The translations under genes were made by a program, and so were the position numbers. A DNA stretch of 64,000 nucleotides from Nibribacter ruber (GTDB lineage: Bacteria; Bacteroidota; Bacteroidia; Cytophagales; Hymenobacteraceae). The notes beneath the pieces were generated by a model, which ran no database searches, had not been told where the DNA came from, and saw only the letters and a program-made list of their open reading frames with translations. Below, piece by piece: positions 25,281-32,195 of the stretch (position 1 is the stretch's first letter; each line of letters opens with the position of its first letter). The stretch is taken from NCBI RefSeq assembly GCF_009913235.1, contig NZ_CP047897.1, positions 4,153,001-4,217,000 of the forward strand. The letters are read 5' to 3'.

Positions 25281-25961
25281 TTAATTTAGCCGAGCTTCTC
25301 TGTTTAGGTTGGACTTGTCTATTGCTAAGTCATCGCTAAACCAACCAGTCAGGATTTTTTCAATTTCAAGGTCGTTGTAACTGTTTGGATTGCGTCGAGA
25401 ATTCAAGTAATTTTCTCTTGTCATTTTTACAGCAAGTTGTCCGATAGTTTTTAAGTCAAGTTCATTTCCTTTTTTATTTGCAACCCATAGTCCGCCAATT
25501 GCAAGAACAAGTCCACTTAGCCCAAACTGCCAATTGAAAAACAGTCCAACAAAAGCTGCTAATAAGAGAAGTGTAAGGAAGCCTGTTATGAAATGAGGTG
25601 GTCTCAAAATTGACAACTTAAATTCCAAATCCTGTTCAATTCTCTTTATCGCTGTTTTTCTAGTTCTTCTTGGCAAGAAGTCCGCGAGTGAAGTGTCGGG
25701 AGTTAATTGCTCTTTGTCAACCTGTAAATTGTTAATTATTGAATTCCGTAATTTGTAAAAGGCTTGCTGTGTCGTACAGTTGTCAGCATTTTCTAGTCGA
25801 ATTTTACTTTTGATAAGGTCGCACATTTCTCCGAATGTTTGCACGTGAGTAAGCTCGTTTGAAATGAATTTTATGCCAAACGACTTCTCCACTTTTACAA
25901 GCAAGTCTTCAATGTCTTCTGGGGCAGTATTTTTAAGCTCGAAGTCTTTCATTTTTTGCAT
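25281..25961 (-). CDS. Cassette 11: two-TM protein with acyl-carrier-like N-terminus (copy 2)
   Basis: Encodes the same 226-aa product as 21719-22399, and gene and attC agree base for base as far as read. The two 766-bp cassettes (21643-22408 and 25205-25970) are separated by five different cassettes, so this is not a tandem duplication. See the first copy for protein features. Confidence 0.8.
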   Translation of the reverse strand: MQKMKDFELKNTAPEDIEDLLVKVEKSFGIKFISNELTHVQTFGEMCDLIKSKIRLENADNCTTQQAFYKLRNSIINNLQVDKEQLTPDTSLADFLPRRTRKTAIKRIEQDLEFKLSILRPPHFITGFLTLLLLAAFVGLFFNWQFGLSGLVLAIGGLWVANKKGNELDLKTIGQLAVKMTRENYLNSRRNPNSYNDLEIEKILTGWFSDDLAIDKSNLNREARLN

Positions 25962-25964
25962 GCA

Positions 25965-26033
25965 CGCCAACGGCCTCGTGTAAAAGACGTGTAAGGCCGT
26001 CGGCCGAAACATGACTTTTACACAATGTTGCCA
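25965..26033 (-). repeat. attC site 12
   Basis: R'' CTGGCAAC pairs with the start of cassette 12. R' GTTGGCG opens cassette 11. Its inner hairpin is weaker (gtgtaaggcc in place of gcgaaggcc on the plus strand). Confidence 0.9.
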
Positions 26034-26045
26034 GAAGGAGTTTTT

Positions 26046-26441
26046 TTATTTTATCACCAAACTGTATGGAGTTTTTAAATTACCGTCCGATTCTTTCTCA
26101 AATAAACTGATAACTTTATTTGGAGTATCAGCTACTATTCTCTTATTCAAAGTTTGTACTATTAGGCTTGTGAAAGGCAAATCATTTTCCAATCCAGCTA
26201 TTGCCATCCCACATTCTAAGTATTCTCCTGATGGTATTTCAAATCGTACTTTGTCGGCTCCAAGTTCTATAATTTTATGTCCGTATGCTTGAAATTTATT
26301 TGTCGTAGTTGCGGTGACAGTTATTTTACTACTAGACTGATTCTCAATTCTTATCGAATATGTAGGGTCGCAAGACTGTAGCAATAGCATGGCTGTAATT
26401 GCACACAAACTAAGGAACGAGTTGAAATGGTTTATTTTCAT
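26046..26441 (-). CDS. Cassette 12: lipoprotein of unknown function
   Basis: 131 aa from MKINHFNSFLSLCAITAMLLLQSC, lipobox LQSC (C24). The mature domain starts DPTYSIRIENQSSSKITVTATT, a beta-sandwich-like pattern. No family recognised. Confidence 0.7.
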   Translation of the reverse strand: MKINHFNSFLSLCAITAMLLLQSCDPTYSIRIENQSSSKITVTATTTNKFQAYGHKIIELGADKVRFEIPSGEYLECGMAIAGLENDLPFTSLIVQTLNKRIVADTPNKVISLFEKESDGNLKTPYSLVIK

Positions 26442-26453
26442 TTTTTCTCTTAC

Positions 26454-26520
26454 TGGCAACGGCCTCGTGTAAAAGACGGCGAAGGCCGTCGGCCGAGATG
26501 ACTTTTACACAATGTTAGTG
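26454..26520 (-). repeat. attC site 13
   Basis: R'' CCACTAAC pairs with the start of cassette 13. R' GTTGCCA opens cassette 12. A clean example of the fold: outer stem gtgtaaaag, inner hairpin gacggc-cttc-gccgtc. Confidence 0.93.
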
Positions 26521-26964
26521 GCTGTTATTTTTTAAAGTTATCTTGATTTTTCTTAGGCTACCCTCACCTTTGTGAGTTAGCAAGATTGAATCTGCGTTAA
26601 TTTTTAAAAGCCCAAAGGTTTCTTTAGTATTTCCGTCCAGTAAAGTAATGGTGCTGTCGCCGTTAATCCAGTTTCCATCCAGCACTTTTATGTTATTATG
26701 GTCGATGAAAAAGCGACCATTTTTCTCCAATCCTAAATTTATTATGGTTGTTTCTTCGGAGTCTAAACCAAGTAGGCTGTTTAGAATCTGATTATTTTCA
26801 ATGTCTTGTTTATTTACTTCAAAACTACCGTTGGAGAATAAATCACCTTTCCAGCCATCAACTGTCCACATTTCTGTATCACTTAATAATTTTTCTGGAA
26901 TTTCGCGGCAACTAATCAACAAGAAAGTGGAGCAAATGCCTATTAATAGATTTTTTATGTCCAT
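26515..26964 (-). CDS. Cassette 13: lipoprotein of unknown function
   Basis: 149 aa from MDIKNLLIGICSTFLLISC, lipobox LISC (C19). The mature part has NLGLEKNGRFFID and DGNWINGDSTITLLDGNTKETFGLLKI, a repeated strand pattern resembling lipocalin-like Bacteroidota lipoproteins. The stop codon lies in the R'' box of attC 13 (CAC TAA C). Confidence 0.7.
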   Translation of the reverse strand: MDIKNLLIGICSTFLLISCREIPEKLLSDTEMWTVDGWKGDLFSNGSFEVNKQDIENNQILNSLLGLDSEETTIINLGLEKNGRFFIDHNNIKVLDGNWINGDSTITLLDGNTKETFGLLKINADSILLTHKGEGSLRKIKITLKNNSH

Positions 26965-27000
26965 TTGCTGATATCTTTTTTCGATTGTTATTCTAATTGC

Positions 27001-27067
27001 CACTAACGGCTAGTATAAACGGCGGCAGAGGCCGTCGGCCGATGCTGACGTTTATACATTGTTAGCC
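27001..27067 (-). repeat. attC site 14
   Basis: R'' TTGGCTAAC pairs with the start of cassette 14. R' GTTAGTG opens cassette 13. Conserved centre present. Confidence 0.92.
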
Positions 27068-27077
27068 AATGTTTTTC

Positions 27078-27383
27078 TTATAACACTACCTCAACTTCTT
27101 TTACCCCGTCCTCGGGTGGTCCGAATCTCAATTTTGCCTTTGCGCCTTTCATAAAGTCGGTTGTTGCAAGAGTTGGCTCTACAGCTTTGAAGAGACTTTC
27201 TGCGTTTGGTCCGTACATATAGAGAAGTCCGTCGCTGTAATCAACTGCGATTTCATGTCCATCATATTCTCCTACATTTTTTTCTTTAATAACTTTTTCA
27301 AGTTTTTTCTCTAATCCATGTAAGGCGTCCAATCCTTTAATTCCATAATCGAATCGGACGATAACAGCGTGTTCTGGTTCCAT
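27078..27383 (-). CDS. Cassette 14: small cytoplasmic protein of unknown function
   Basis: 101 aa, no signal peptide. The pattern HAVIVRFDYGIKGLDALHGLEKKLEKVI, EYDGHEIAVDYSDGLLYMYGPNAESLFKAV is an alternating beta-alpha fold with conserved-looking G and D turns, ending in the strand KLRFGPPEDGVKEVEVVL. The sequence looks like a conserved hypothetical family, but I cannot name it. Confidence 0.7.
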   Translation of the reverse strand: MEPEHAVIVRFDYGIKGLDALHGLEKKLEKVIKEKNVGEYDGHEIAVDYSDGLLYMYGPNAESLFKAVEPTLATTDFMKGAKAKLRFGPPEDGVKEVEVVL

Positions 27384-27443
27384 ATTTTTTCTTTTAATAA
27401 GCTTTAGTTAAGAGTTGGATAAGTCTTTTAAGTTTCAAATTTT

Positions 27444-27511
27444 GGCTAACGGTTAGGCTAAACGGCGGCAGAAGGCCGTCGGCCGAGGCTGACGTTTAGG
27501 TCTTGTTAGCG
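27444..27511 (-). repeat. attC site 15 (first cassette after attI)
   Basis: R'' AACGCTAAC pairs with the start of cassette 15 at 28123-28129. R' GTTAGCC opens cassette 14. Conserved centre present. Confidence 0.92.
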
Positions 27512-27522
27512 TTTGTAATTTT

Positions 27523-28104
27523 CTACAACTCAGATATCAAAAGATAATGGGTTGGTATATTCAGTATTAAGGCAACTATATAGTTTAGGATTGTCTTACC
27601 AATTGTCAGATTTTGAACAACCATTAAATTTCTTACTAAAAGTACAAGTGTCCAAATCGCTAGGGCTCCAATAGAAGTTTTTAACACAAGCATTAATACA
27701 ACAAGAGCTATCATGTTATTTTGAATAATACTGCTTTCAAAATAATGTGCAATTGACAGGTGTATAATTATAAGAACAATAGTATAGAGATGTGGTCGGT
27801 AAGCTAGGCTAATAGATTTTAAGATATTTTTATAGGAGCCTTCCGCGTTGAACAACTTACCAGTTAGTTTTATTAGGTAGCATATTATAAGATTAGATAC
27901 ACAACCATACAAAAAGCCCATAATTATGAGCCATATGATGAGTGGTGGTAAATCCATTTTTAAGGCAAGGATAGCATCTTGTTTTAAGGTGAAGTATGAA
28001 AATACACCTTGGATAGTGAAAATCCATATTATCCACCTCCAGCGAACTTTCTCATGAAGCACTTCTTCAATCCTTGAATTTGCTTTGGCAAAAATTTGAT
28101 TCAT
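27523..28104 (-). CDS. Cassette 15: Yip1-like membrane protein
   Basis: 193 aa with five hydrophobic segments and the layout of the Yip1 domain: an N-terminal amphipathic FAKANSRIEEVLHEKVRWRWIIWIF, then LIIWLIIMGFLYGC, and SYKNILKSISLAYRPHLYTIVLIIIHL, the typical Yip1 third-helix region. It is the cassette nearest the recombinase, so by integron logic the most recent insertion. Its start is 19 bp from the cassette junction. Confidence 0.75.
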   Translation of the reverse strand: MNQIFAKANSRIEEVLHEKVRWRWIIWIFTIQGVFSYFTLKQDAILALKMDLPPLIIWLIIMGFLYGCVSNLIICYLIKLTGKLFNAEGSYKNILKSISLAYRPHLYTIVLIIIHLSIAHYFESSIIQNNMIALVVLMLVLKTSIGALAIWTLVLLVRNLMVVQNLTIGKTILNYIVALILNIPTHYLLISEL

Positions 28105-28122
28105 CTAATGATTTATTATTAA

Positions 28123-28266
28123 CGCTAACTATTGGATATACGTACCACCTACGGTTATCTGACCTATGTGCGTAAGTGTTTTACACCGTTTTAAAGAGCT
28201 TTCTCTGCACGTATATAGGTCATTGGTTGCTACCATAGTGGTTTTTCAGGTAAGATAGGGGAATTT
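28123..28266 (-). other. Candidate attI region
   Basis: The junction core GTTAGCG (minus strand, 28123-28129) opens cassette 15 and has no attC before it, as expected at attI. The next 137 bp up to the recombinase stop hold inverted repeats: TGACCTAT (28160-28167) with ATAGGTCA (28215-28222), and ATATACGT (28136-28143) with ACGTATAT (28209-28216). They may bind the recombinase or form the integrase terminator. Confidence 0.65.
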
Positions 28267-29721
28267 TTATAAGGTATCCAACGGGCTTTTTATTTTATCC
28301 ATGGCATAGGTAGTGATGTGGGTGTAAATTTCAGTAGTCTTACTGGACTTGTGCCCAAGCAGAGTTTGGATGTAACGCAAGTCGGTGCCCTGCTCCAGCA
28401 GATGGGTCGCGAAGGAGTGCCGAAGCGTGTGCGGTGTGGCCTTGGTTTTGATTCCTGCCTTCTCCATCGTCAGTTTGAACACATTTCTAATGCTCTCCAC
28501 TGAGTACTGTCCGCCAAACTGCCCTTCAAACAGCCACTCCTTAGGCTTATACGCCTTATAATACGCTCTAAGGCTTTCCAACAGCCGCTGTGAAAGCAGA
28601 GTAGTGCGGTCTTTCTTTCCCTTGCCACCCCTAATCAGAAGCAGGTTTCTGGCAGATTGTACATCTGTGATTTTAAGGTTGATGACCTCTCCAATGCGTA
28701 GTCCCCCGGCGTAGAGCAGCTGCAGCAGGCAACGGTGCTTGAGGTTTTCTGTGGCAGCCAGAATCTTGGCCACCTCCTGCTTGCTCAGCACTTGCGGCAG
28801 GCGCTCGGGCTTTTCTGGGCGTTCCACCTGGTTTAACTGCATCTCATGCCGCTGTAAAACCCGCTGGTAATAAAATTTAACGGCATTAATGCTTTGGTTT
28901 ACAAAAGACGTTGAATACGTGCCTGCCTGTACCATGTACCGGTGGTACAGGTTAATGGCTTCTTCTGAGAAAGCGTTGATACTGGCTAGCCCGCTGTCTT
29001 TATGAGCGTTTATAAACCTGTGCAAAAGGCTATGATAGGTCCTGATGGTGTTAAGGCTGTAGTTTAAGAGAAAAAGCTTCTCTAGGTAGACAAGCGGGCA
29101 GGGTATGTAGCCGGCTTCTTTTAGATGAGTTTGCTCCCAGAGGCGGGCCTGCAAGGCCATGTCCTTTACCTGCATGGTCTGCGCAAGCCACAACTGGGCC
29201 ACCGGGGCCATTTCTGTTAATAAAGTGCCCAGGCTGCCGCTGTCTGCCGAAGTGACAAAGCATTGCGCTTCTGGTAGCCACCTGGCCACTTTGCTGTGCC
29301 TGAGCCGGGCGTAAATGTCTTTGTGGTACTGGAAGCTTAGCTGCACCAGCGCGTTGTCCTGGTGCTTTAGCGGCTGCAGGCGCACTACCGGTAGCGCAGG
29401 GCCCTTTTTTAAAGGCTCTATCTGGGCCTTGCCCTGCTGCAGAATGATCGCTCCGTGGGCCGGCCTTAGGCGCTGCGCCTTATGTAAATACTTGGTATCT
29501 ACCTTGGCCAGTCCTTGCACATGCTGGTGCAACTTTTCAATGGCGGTGCTGGCAAGATGCATCACAAAGCACTTGTAGGTCTTGCTATACCGTATCCAGG
29601 GAGCTTCCTTTAAGCGTTTAGAAAGCAGGGGATTGGCTTTGTGCCAGATCCGGATATACTTTTTGCCGCCGTGCTCTAGCGGATTAAGGTACAGGACAGG
29701 GAGCGTATGCGGGTAGGACAT
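28267..29721 (-). CDS. Tyrosine recombinase at the head of the array, non-canonical integron integrase candidate
   Basis: 484 aa from MSYPHTLPVLYLNPL; an upstream GTG at 29796 would place the start inside a palindrome and is rejected. In the 509-residue numbering from that GTG, the catalytic set is complete: R367 (GGLRIGE), K392 (GGKGKKDR), H456 and R459 (PHTLRHSF), H482 (LGHKSS), Y491 (EIYTHI). A core-binding domain covers about 235-325. The C-terminus KIKSPLDTL recalls the RSPLD ending of IntI1, but the segment between motif II and HxxR is short and lacks the extra helix region of IntI. The first ~230 residues hold two similar ~65-residue modules (about 35-100 and 138-203). Confidence 0.88.
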   Translation of the reverse strand: MSYPHTLPVLYLNPLEHGGKKYIRIWHKANPLLSKRLKEAPWIRYSKTYKCFVMHLASTAIEKLHQHVQGLAKVDTKYLHKAQRLRPAHGAIILQQGKAQIEPLKKGPALPVVRLQPLKHQDNALVQLSFQYHKDIYARLRHSKVARWLPEAQCFVTSADSGSLGTLLTEMAPVAQLWLAQTMQVKDMALQARLWEQTHLKEAGYIPCPLVYLEKLFLLNYSLNTIRTYHSLLHRFINAHKDSGLASINAFSEEAINLYHRYMVQAGTYSTSFVNQSINAVKFYYQRVLQRHEMQLNQVERPEKPERLPQVLSKQEVAKILAATENLKHRCLLQLLYAGGLRIGEVINLKITDVQSARNLLLIRGGKGKKDRTTLLSQRLLESLRAYYKAYKPKEWLFEGQFGGQYSVESIRNVFKLTMEKAGIKTKATPHTLRHSFATHLLEQGTDLRYIQTLLGHKSSKTTEIYTHITTYAMDKIKSPLDTL

Positions 29722-29772
29722 GGCAGATAGGGAAGTTGCTGTTGGTAAAAATAAAATCCTTAATTCCCGTAT

Positions 29773-29820
29773 CCGCGTTATTACCCGCGTATACACGTGT
29801 ATACGCGGGTAATAACGCGG
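29773..29820. promoter_or_regulatory. 48-bp perfect palindrome between divergent genes
   Basis: Half-site ccgcgttattacccgcgtat followed by acac, then its exact complement with no spacer, centre cac|gtg. It lies 52 bp upstream of the recombinase start and 8 bp upstream of the zinc-ribbon gene start. Position suits an operator for a dimeric regulator controlling both genes. A recombination or replication site is also possible. Confidence 0.75.
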
Positions 29821-29827
29821 TTAACAG

Positions 29828-30214
29828 ATGAGCCAGTCCAGGACTTGTATGCAATGCGGTGCTGCTATTGTGGGCAGAAGCGACAAGCGCTACTGCTCAG
29901 ACCCTTGCCGGCACCAGGCCAACAACGCTGTTAAGCAACAAAAGCAAAATGATAGTAGGATCAATCAGATCAATGCCGCCCTGCGTAAAAACCGCAGCAT
30001 CTTAAAGCAGCTAAGCCCGCAGGGCAAGACCACCATTCCCCGGCAGTACCTGGCGCTGGCAGGTTTTGACTTCCGGTACCTCACCCAGTTGTATACTACC
30101 CAAAAAGGAAATGCCTATCACCTGTGCTATGACTATGGCTACCTGCTTTTGCCAGAGGAAAAGGTGCTTATAGTCAACTGGCAGCCGTACATGGATAAGA
30201 TGGAGCTAGGGTAG
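29828..30214 (+). CDS. Small zinc-ribbon protein
   Basis: 128 aa. The N-terminus CMQCGAAIVGRSDKRYCSDPCRHQANN gives a C-x2-C...C-x3-C zinc-binding pattern (C8, C11, C22, C26), followed by a basic helix and a compact domain ending VLIVNWQPYMDKMELG. Similar small zinc-finger proteins occur widely in Bacteroidota without known function. It is divergent from the recombinase and shares its palindromic control region, so a role in regulating or assisting recombination is a reasonable guess. Confidence 0.75.
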   Translation: MSQSRTCMQCGAAIVGRSDKRYCSDPCRHQANNAVKQQKQNDSRINQINAALRKNRSILKQLSPQGKTTIPRQYLALAGFDFRYLTQLYTTQKGNAYHLCYDYGYLLLPEEKVLIVNWQPYMDKMELG

Positions 30215-30289
30215 GGCTTACCTGCTTTGCCTGTCTGGGTTTTCTGTTAGCCAAAGGTGGGTACACGCTCCAGACCAAAAGAGAACCTT

Positions 30290-30328
30290 CGTTTTTGGCC
30301 TCTTTTCCCCAAAACACCCCAAAAACGG
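30290..30328. repeat. 40-bp intergenic palindrome
   Basis: cgtttttggcctcttttccc with a partly diverged right arm (aaaacaccccaaaaacg). Confidence 0.75.
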
Positions 30329-30403
30329 CATCTTACTAAGAAACTTGGCAAAAGCGGGTTTATGATGTAGCTTTGTCTCAAGTAAAACCTTACATCCAGA
30401 CAC

Positions 30404-31798
30404 ATGGCATCAACATATGATTTGATAGTGGTAGGAAGCGGCCCGGGTGGGTACGTGGCTGCCATCCGCGCTTCGCAATTGGGTATGAAAGTAGGCGTGG
30501 TAGAGAAAGCCGAGTTGGGCGGCATCTGCTTAAACTGGGGCTGTATCCCTACCAAAGCCTTATTAAAGAGCGCTCAGGTTTTTGAATACATCAAGCACGC
30601 GGCTGACTACGGCATCAACGTAGGCGAGGCCTCGGCTGACTTTGGCGCGGTGGTAAACCGGAGCCGCGGCGTGGCCCAGGGCATGAGCAAAGGCATCCAG
30701 TTCCTGTTCAGAAAAAACAAGATTGACCACATAGCCGGTTACGGCAAGTTAAAAGGCAAAGGCCAGTTAGAAGTAACGTCTGAGGACGGCAAATCTGAAA
30801 TCTACGAAGCCAAGCACATCATCCTGGCCACCGGTGCCCGTTCGCGCGAGTTGCCGAACCTGCCTATTGACGGCCAGAAAATCATCGGCTACCGCCAGGC
30901 TATGGTCTTGGAGAACATGCCTAAGAAAATGGTAGTGGTAGGCTCTGGCGCCATTGGCGTGGAGTTCGCGTATTTCTACAACGCCATGGGCACCGAGGTG
31001 ACCGTGGTAGAGTACCTGCCTAACATTGTGCCAGTTGAGGACGAAGAAGTTTCTAAGCAATTAGAGAAGTCGTTCAAGAAATCTGGTATCAAAGTTATGA
31101 CCAGTTCAGAGGTATTGTCAGTAGACACGTTTGGCGCGGGTTGCGTTGTGAAGATTAAAACCGCCAAAGGCGAAGAAACCATAGAGGCAGATGTAGTACT
31201 TTCTGCCGTAGGTATCCAAACCAACCTGGAGAACATTGGTCTGGAGGAGTTAGGCATTGCCGTTGAGCGTGGCCGCGTGATTACAGATGACTTCTACAAG
31301 ACCAACGTGGAAGGCGTGTACGCTATTGGCGACATCGTGAAAGGCCCGGCCTTGGCGCACGTTGCCTCGGCCGAGGGCATTATCTGCGTGGAAGCCATTG
31401 CCGGTCATCACCCAGAGCCATTGGATTACAAAAACATCCCGGGCTGTACCTACTGCTCGCCAGAGATTGCGTCTGTGGGCTACACAGAGAAAGAGTGCAA
31501 AGAGATGGGCCGCGAAATCAAAGTAGGCAAGTTCCCGTTCTCTGCCTCAGGTAAAGCTAGCGCCGGTGGCGTGAAAGATGGTTTTGTGAAGGTAATCTTT
31601 GACGCCAAGTACGGGGAGTTCTTAGGAGCCCACATGATTGGTGCCAACGTAACCGAGATGATTGCCGAGATTGTAGTGGCCCGTAAGTTGGAGACCACCG
31701 GTCATGAGATCATCAAAGCCGTTCACCCGCACCCTACCATGTCAGAAGCCATCATGGAAGCCGCCGCGGCCGCTTACGGTGAAGTGATTCACTTATAG
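30404..31798 (+). CDS. lpdA: Dihydrolipoyl dehydrogenase (E3)
   Basis: 464 aa FAD flavoprotein that reoxidises dihydrolipoamide in pyruvate, 2-oxoglutarate and branched-chain dehydrogenase complexes and in the glycine cleavage system. FAD loop VVGSGPGGYVAA (9-20), redox disulfide C42/C47 (GGICLNWGCIPTK), NAD loop VVVGSGAIGVEFA, and the C-terminal catalytic His-Glu pair in AVHPHPTMSEAI. Standalone, followed by a strong terminator. Confidence 0.95.
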   Translation: MASTYDLIVVGSGPGGYVAAIRASQLGMKVGVVEKAELGGICLNWGCIPTKALLKSAQVFEYIKHAADYGINVGEASADFGAVVNRSRGVAQGMSKGIQFLFRKNKIDHIAGYGKLKGKGQLEVTSEDGKSEIYEAKHIILATGARSRELPNLPIDGQKIIGYRQAMVLENMPKKMVVVGSGAIGVEFAYFYNAMGTEVTVVEYLPNIVPVEDEEVSKQLEKSFKKSGIKVMTSSEVLSVDTFGAGCVVKIKTAKGEETIEADVVLSAVGIQTNLENIGLEELGIAVERGRVITDDFYKTNVEGVYAIGDIVKGPALAHVASAEGIICVEAIAGHHPEPLDYKNIPGCTYCSPEIASVGYTEKECKEMGREIKVGKFPFSASGKASAGGVKDGFVKVIFDAKYGEFLGAHMIGANVTEMIAEIVVARKLETTGHEIIKAVHPHPTMSEAIMEAAAAAYGEVIHL

Positions 31799-31820
31799 TT
31801 CATACTTCTTTTAGATAACA

Positions 31821-31850
31821 AAGGCCCGAAGGAAACTTCGGGCCTTTCTG
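31821..31850 (+). terminator. Terminator of lpdA
   Basis: Arms aaggcccgaag and cttcgggcctt around gaaa, followed by tctgttttt. Confidence 0.8.
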
Positions 31851-31894
31851 TTTTTAGGCTGTTTTCACCAAAACAGCCTAAAAACAGAAAGGCC
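31841..31894. repeat. 40-bp intergenic palindrome, extended arms
   Basis: ggcctttctgtttttaggct and its complement, with a gttttcaccaaaac centre. It overlaps the lpdA terminator, so the right arm of one hairpin is the left arm of the next. Confidence 0.85.
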
Positions 31895-32195
31895 TCTGAT
31901 TGGTTACAGTTCTATAAGAGCAAGATACCTTCTACTGGGTAATGGTTGCTTAAGATTAGAAAGCCTTACCAGCTTCTTCTTCTCAGCTTTGCATAATCTC
32001 TAGAAGCAGGCCAATCTACCGGTGAGGCTAGTAAAAGGATAGAATTTAGTATTTATCTTAAAAATTATGTTAAATGAAAATTGGCTTGCTAGCACTCCGC
32101 CACTCAGGAAAGGGGAGGATATACATGTCTTTCCTAGTGGTTTCCTCGTTACTAATAAATTGACTTAGACTTTCGCGTACCCAAATTTCCCCTGC
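31895..32195. other. Intergenic region before the second outer-membrane barrel
   Basis: About 300 bp, AT-rich toward its 3' half. No gene, hairpin or known operator found. Confidence 0.5.

Larger units (their letters stand above)
18979..28129 (-). mobile_element. Integron-type gene cassette array: 15 cassettes, 16 genes
   Basis: All genes point the same way, away from the recombinase at 28267-29721. Each is followed by a 61-69 bp attC-like site. For all 15 cassettes the first 8-10 bases (gene direction) are the complement of the R'' end of the cassette's own attC, for example GTTGTATGGC at the start of cassette 8 against GCCATACAAC in its attC. That is the expected result of recombination at the R' box. 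Only GTTR is shared by all R' boxes (GTTAGCA, GTTGTAC, GTTATCT, GTTGCCA and so on). The DNA is clearly more AT-rich than its flanks. Confidence 0.93.

Noticed and set aside
19544-26012. Longer N-termini of cassette genes (for example MFRPTALHVFYTRPL before 25961)
   Set aside because: These extensions are translations of the preceding attC, which explains why unrelated genes share an RPTA-like peptide. The starts just inside each cassette precede good signal peptides or domains.
18979-27511. Regular repeats as a CRISPR array
   Set aside because: The units are 300-900 bp apart, each spacer holds a gene, and the repeats vary in their ends in step with the cassette. No cas gene is near.
28267-29721. 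Recombinase as part of a conjugative transposon or prophage
   Set aside because: No mobilisation, relaxase, phage or excisionase gene is near, and no target-site duplication was found. The cassette junction lies right beside its 3' end.
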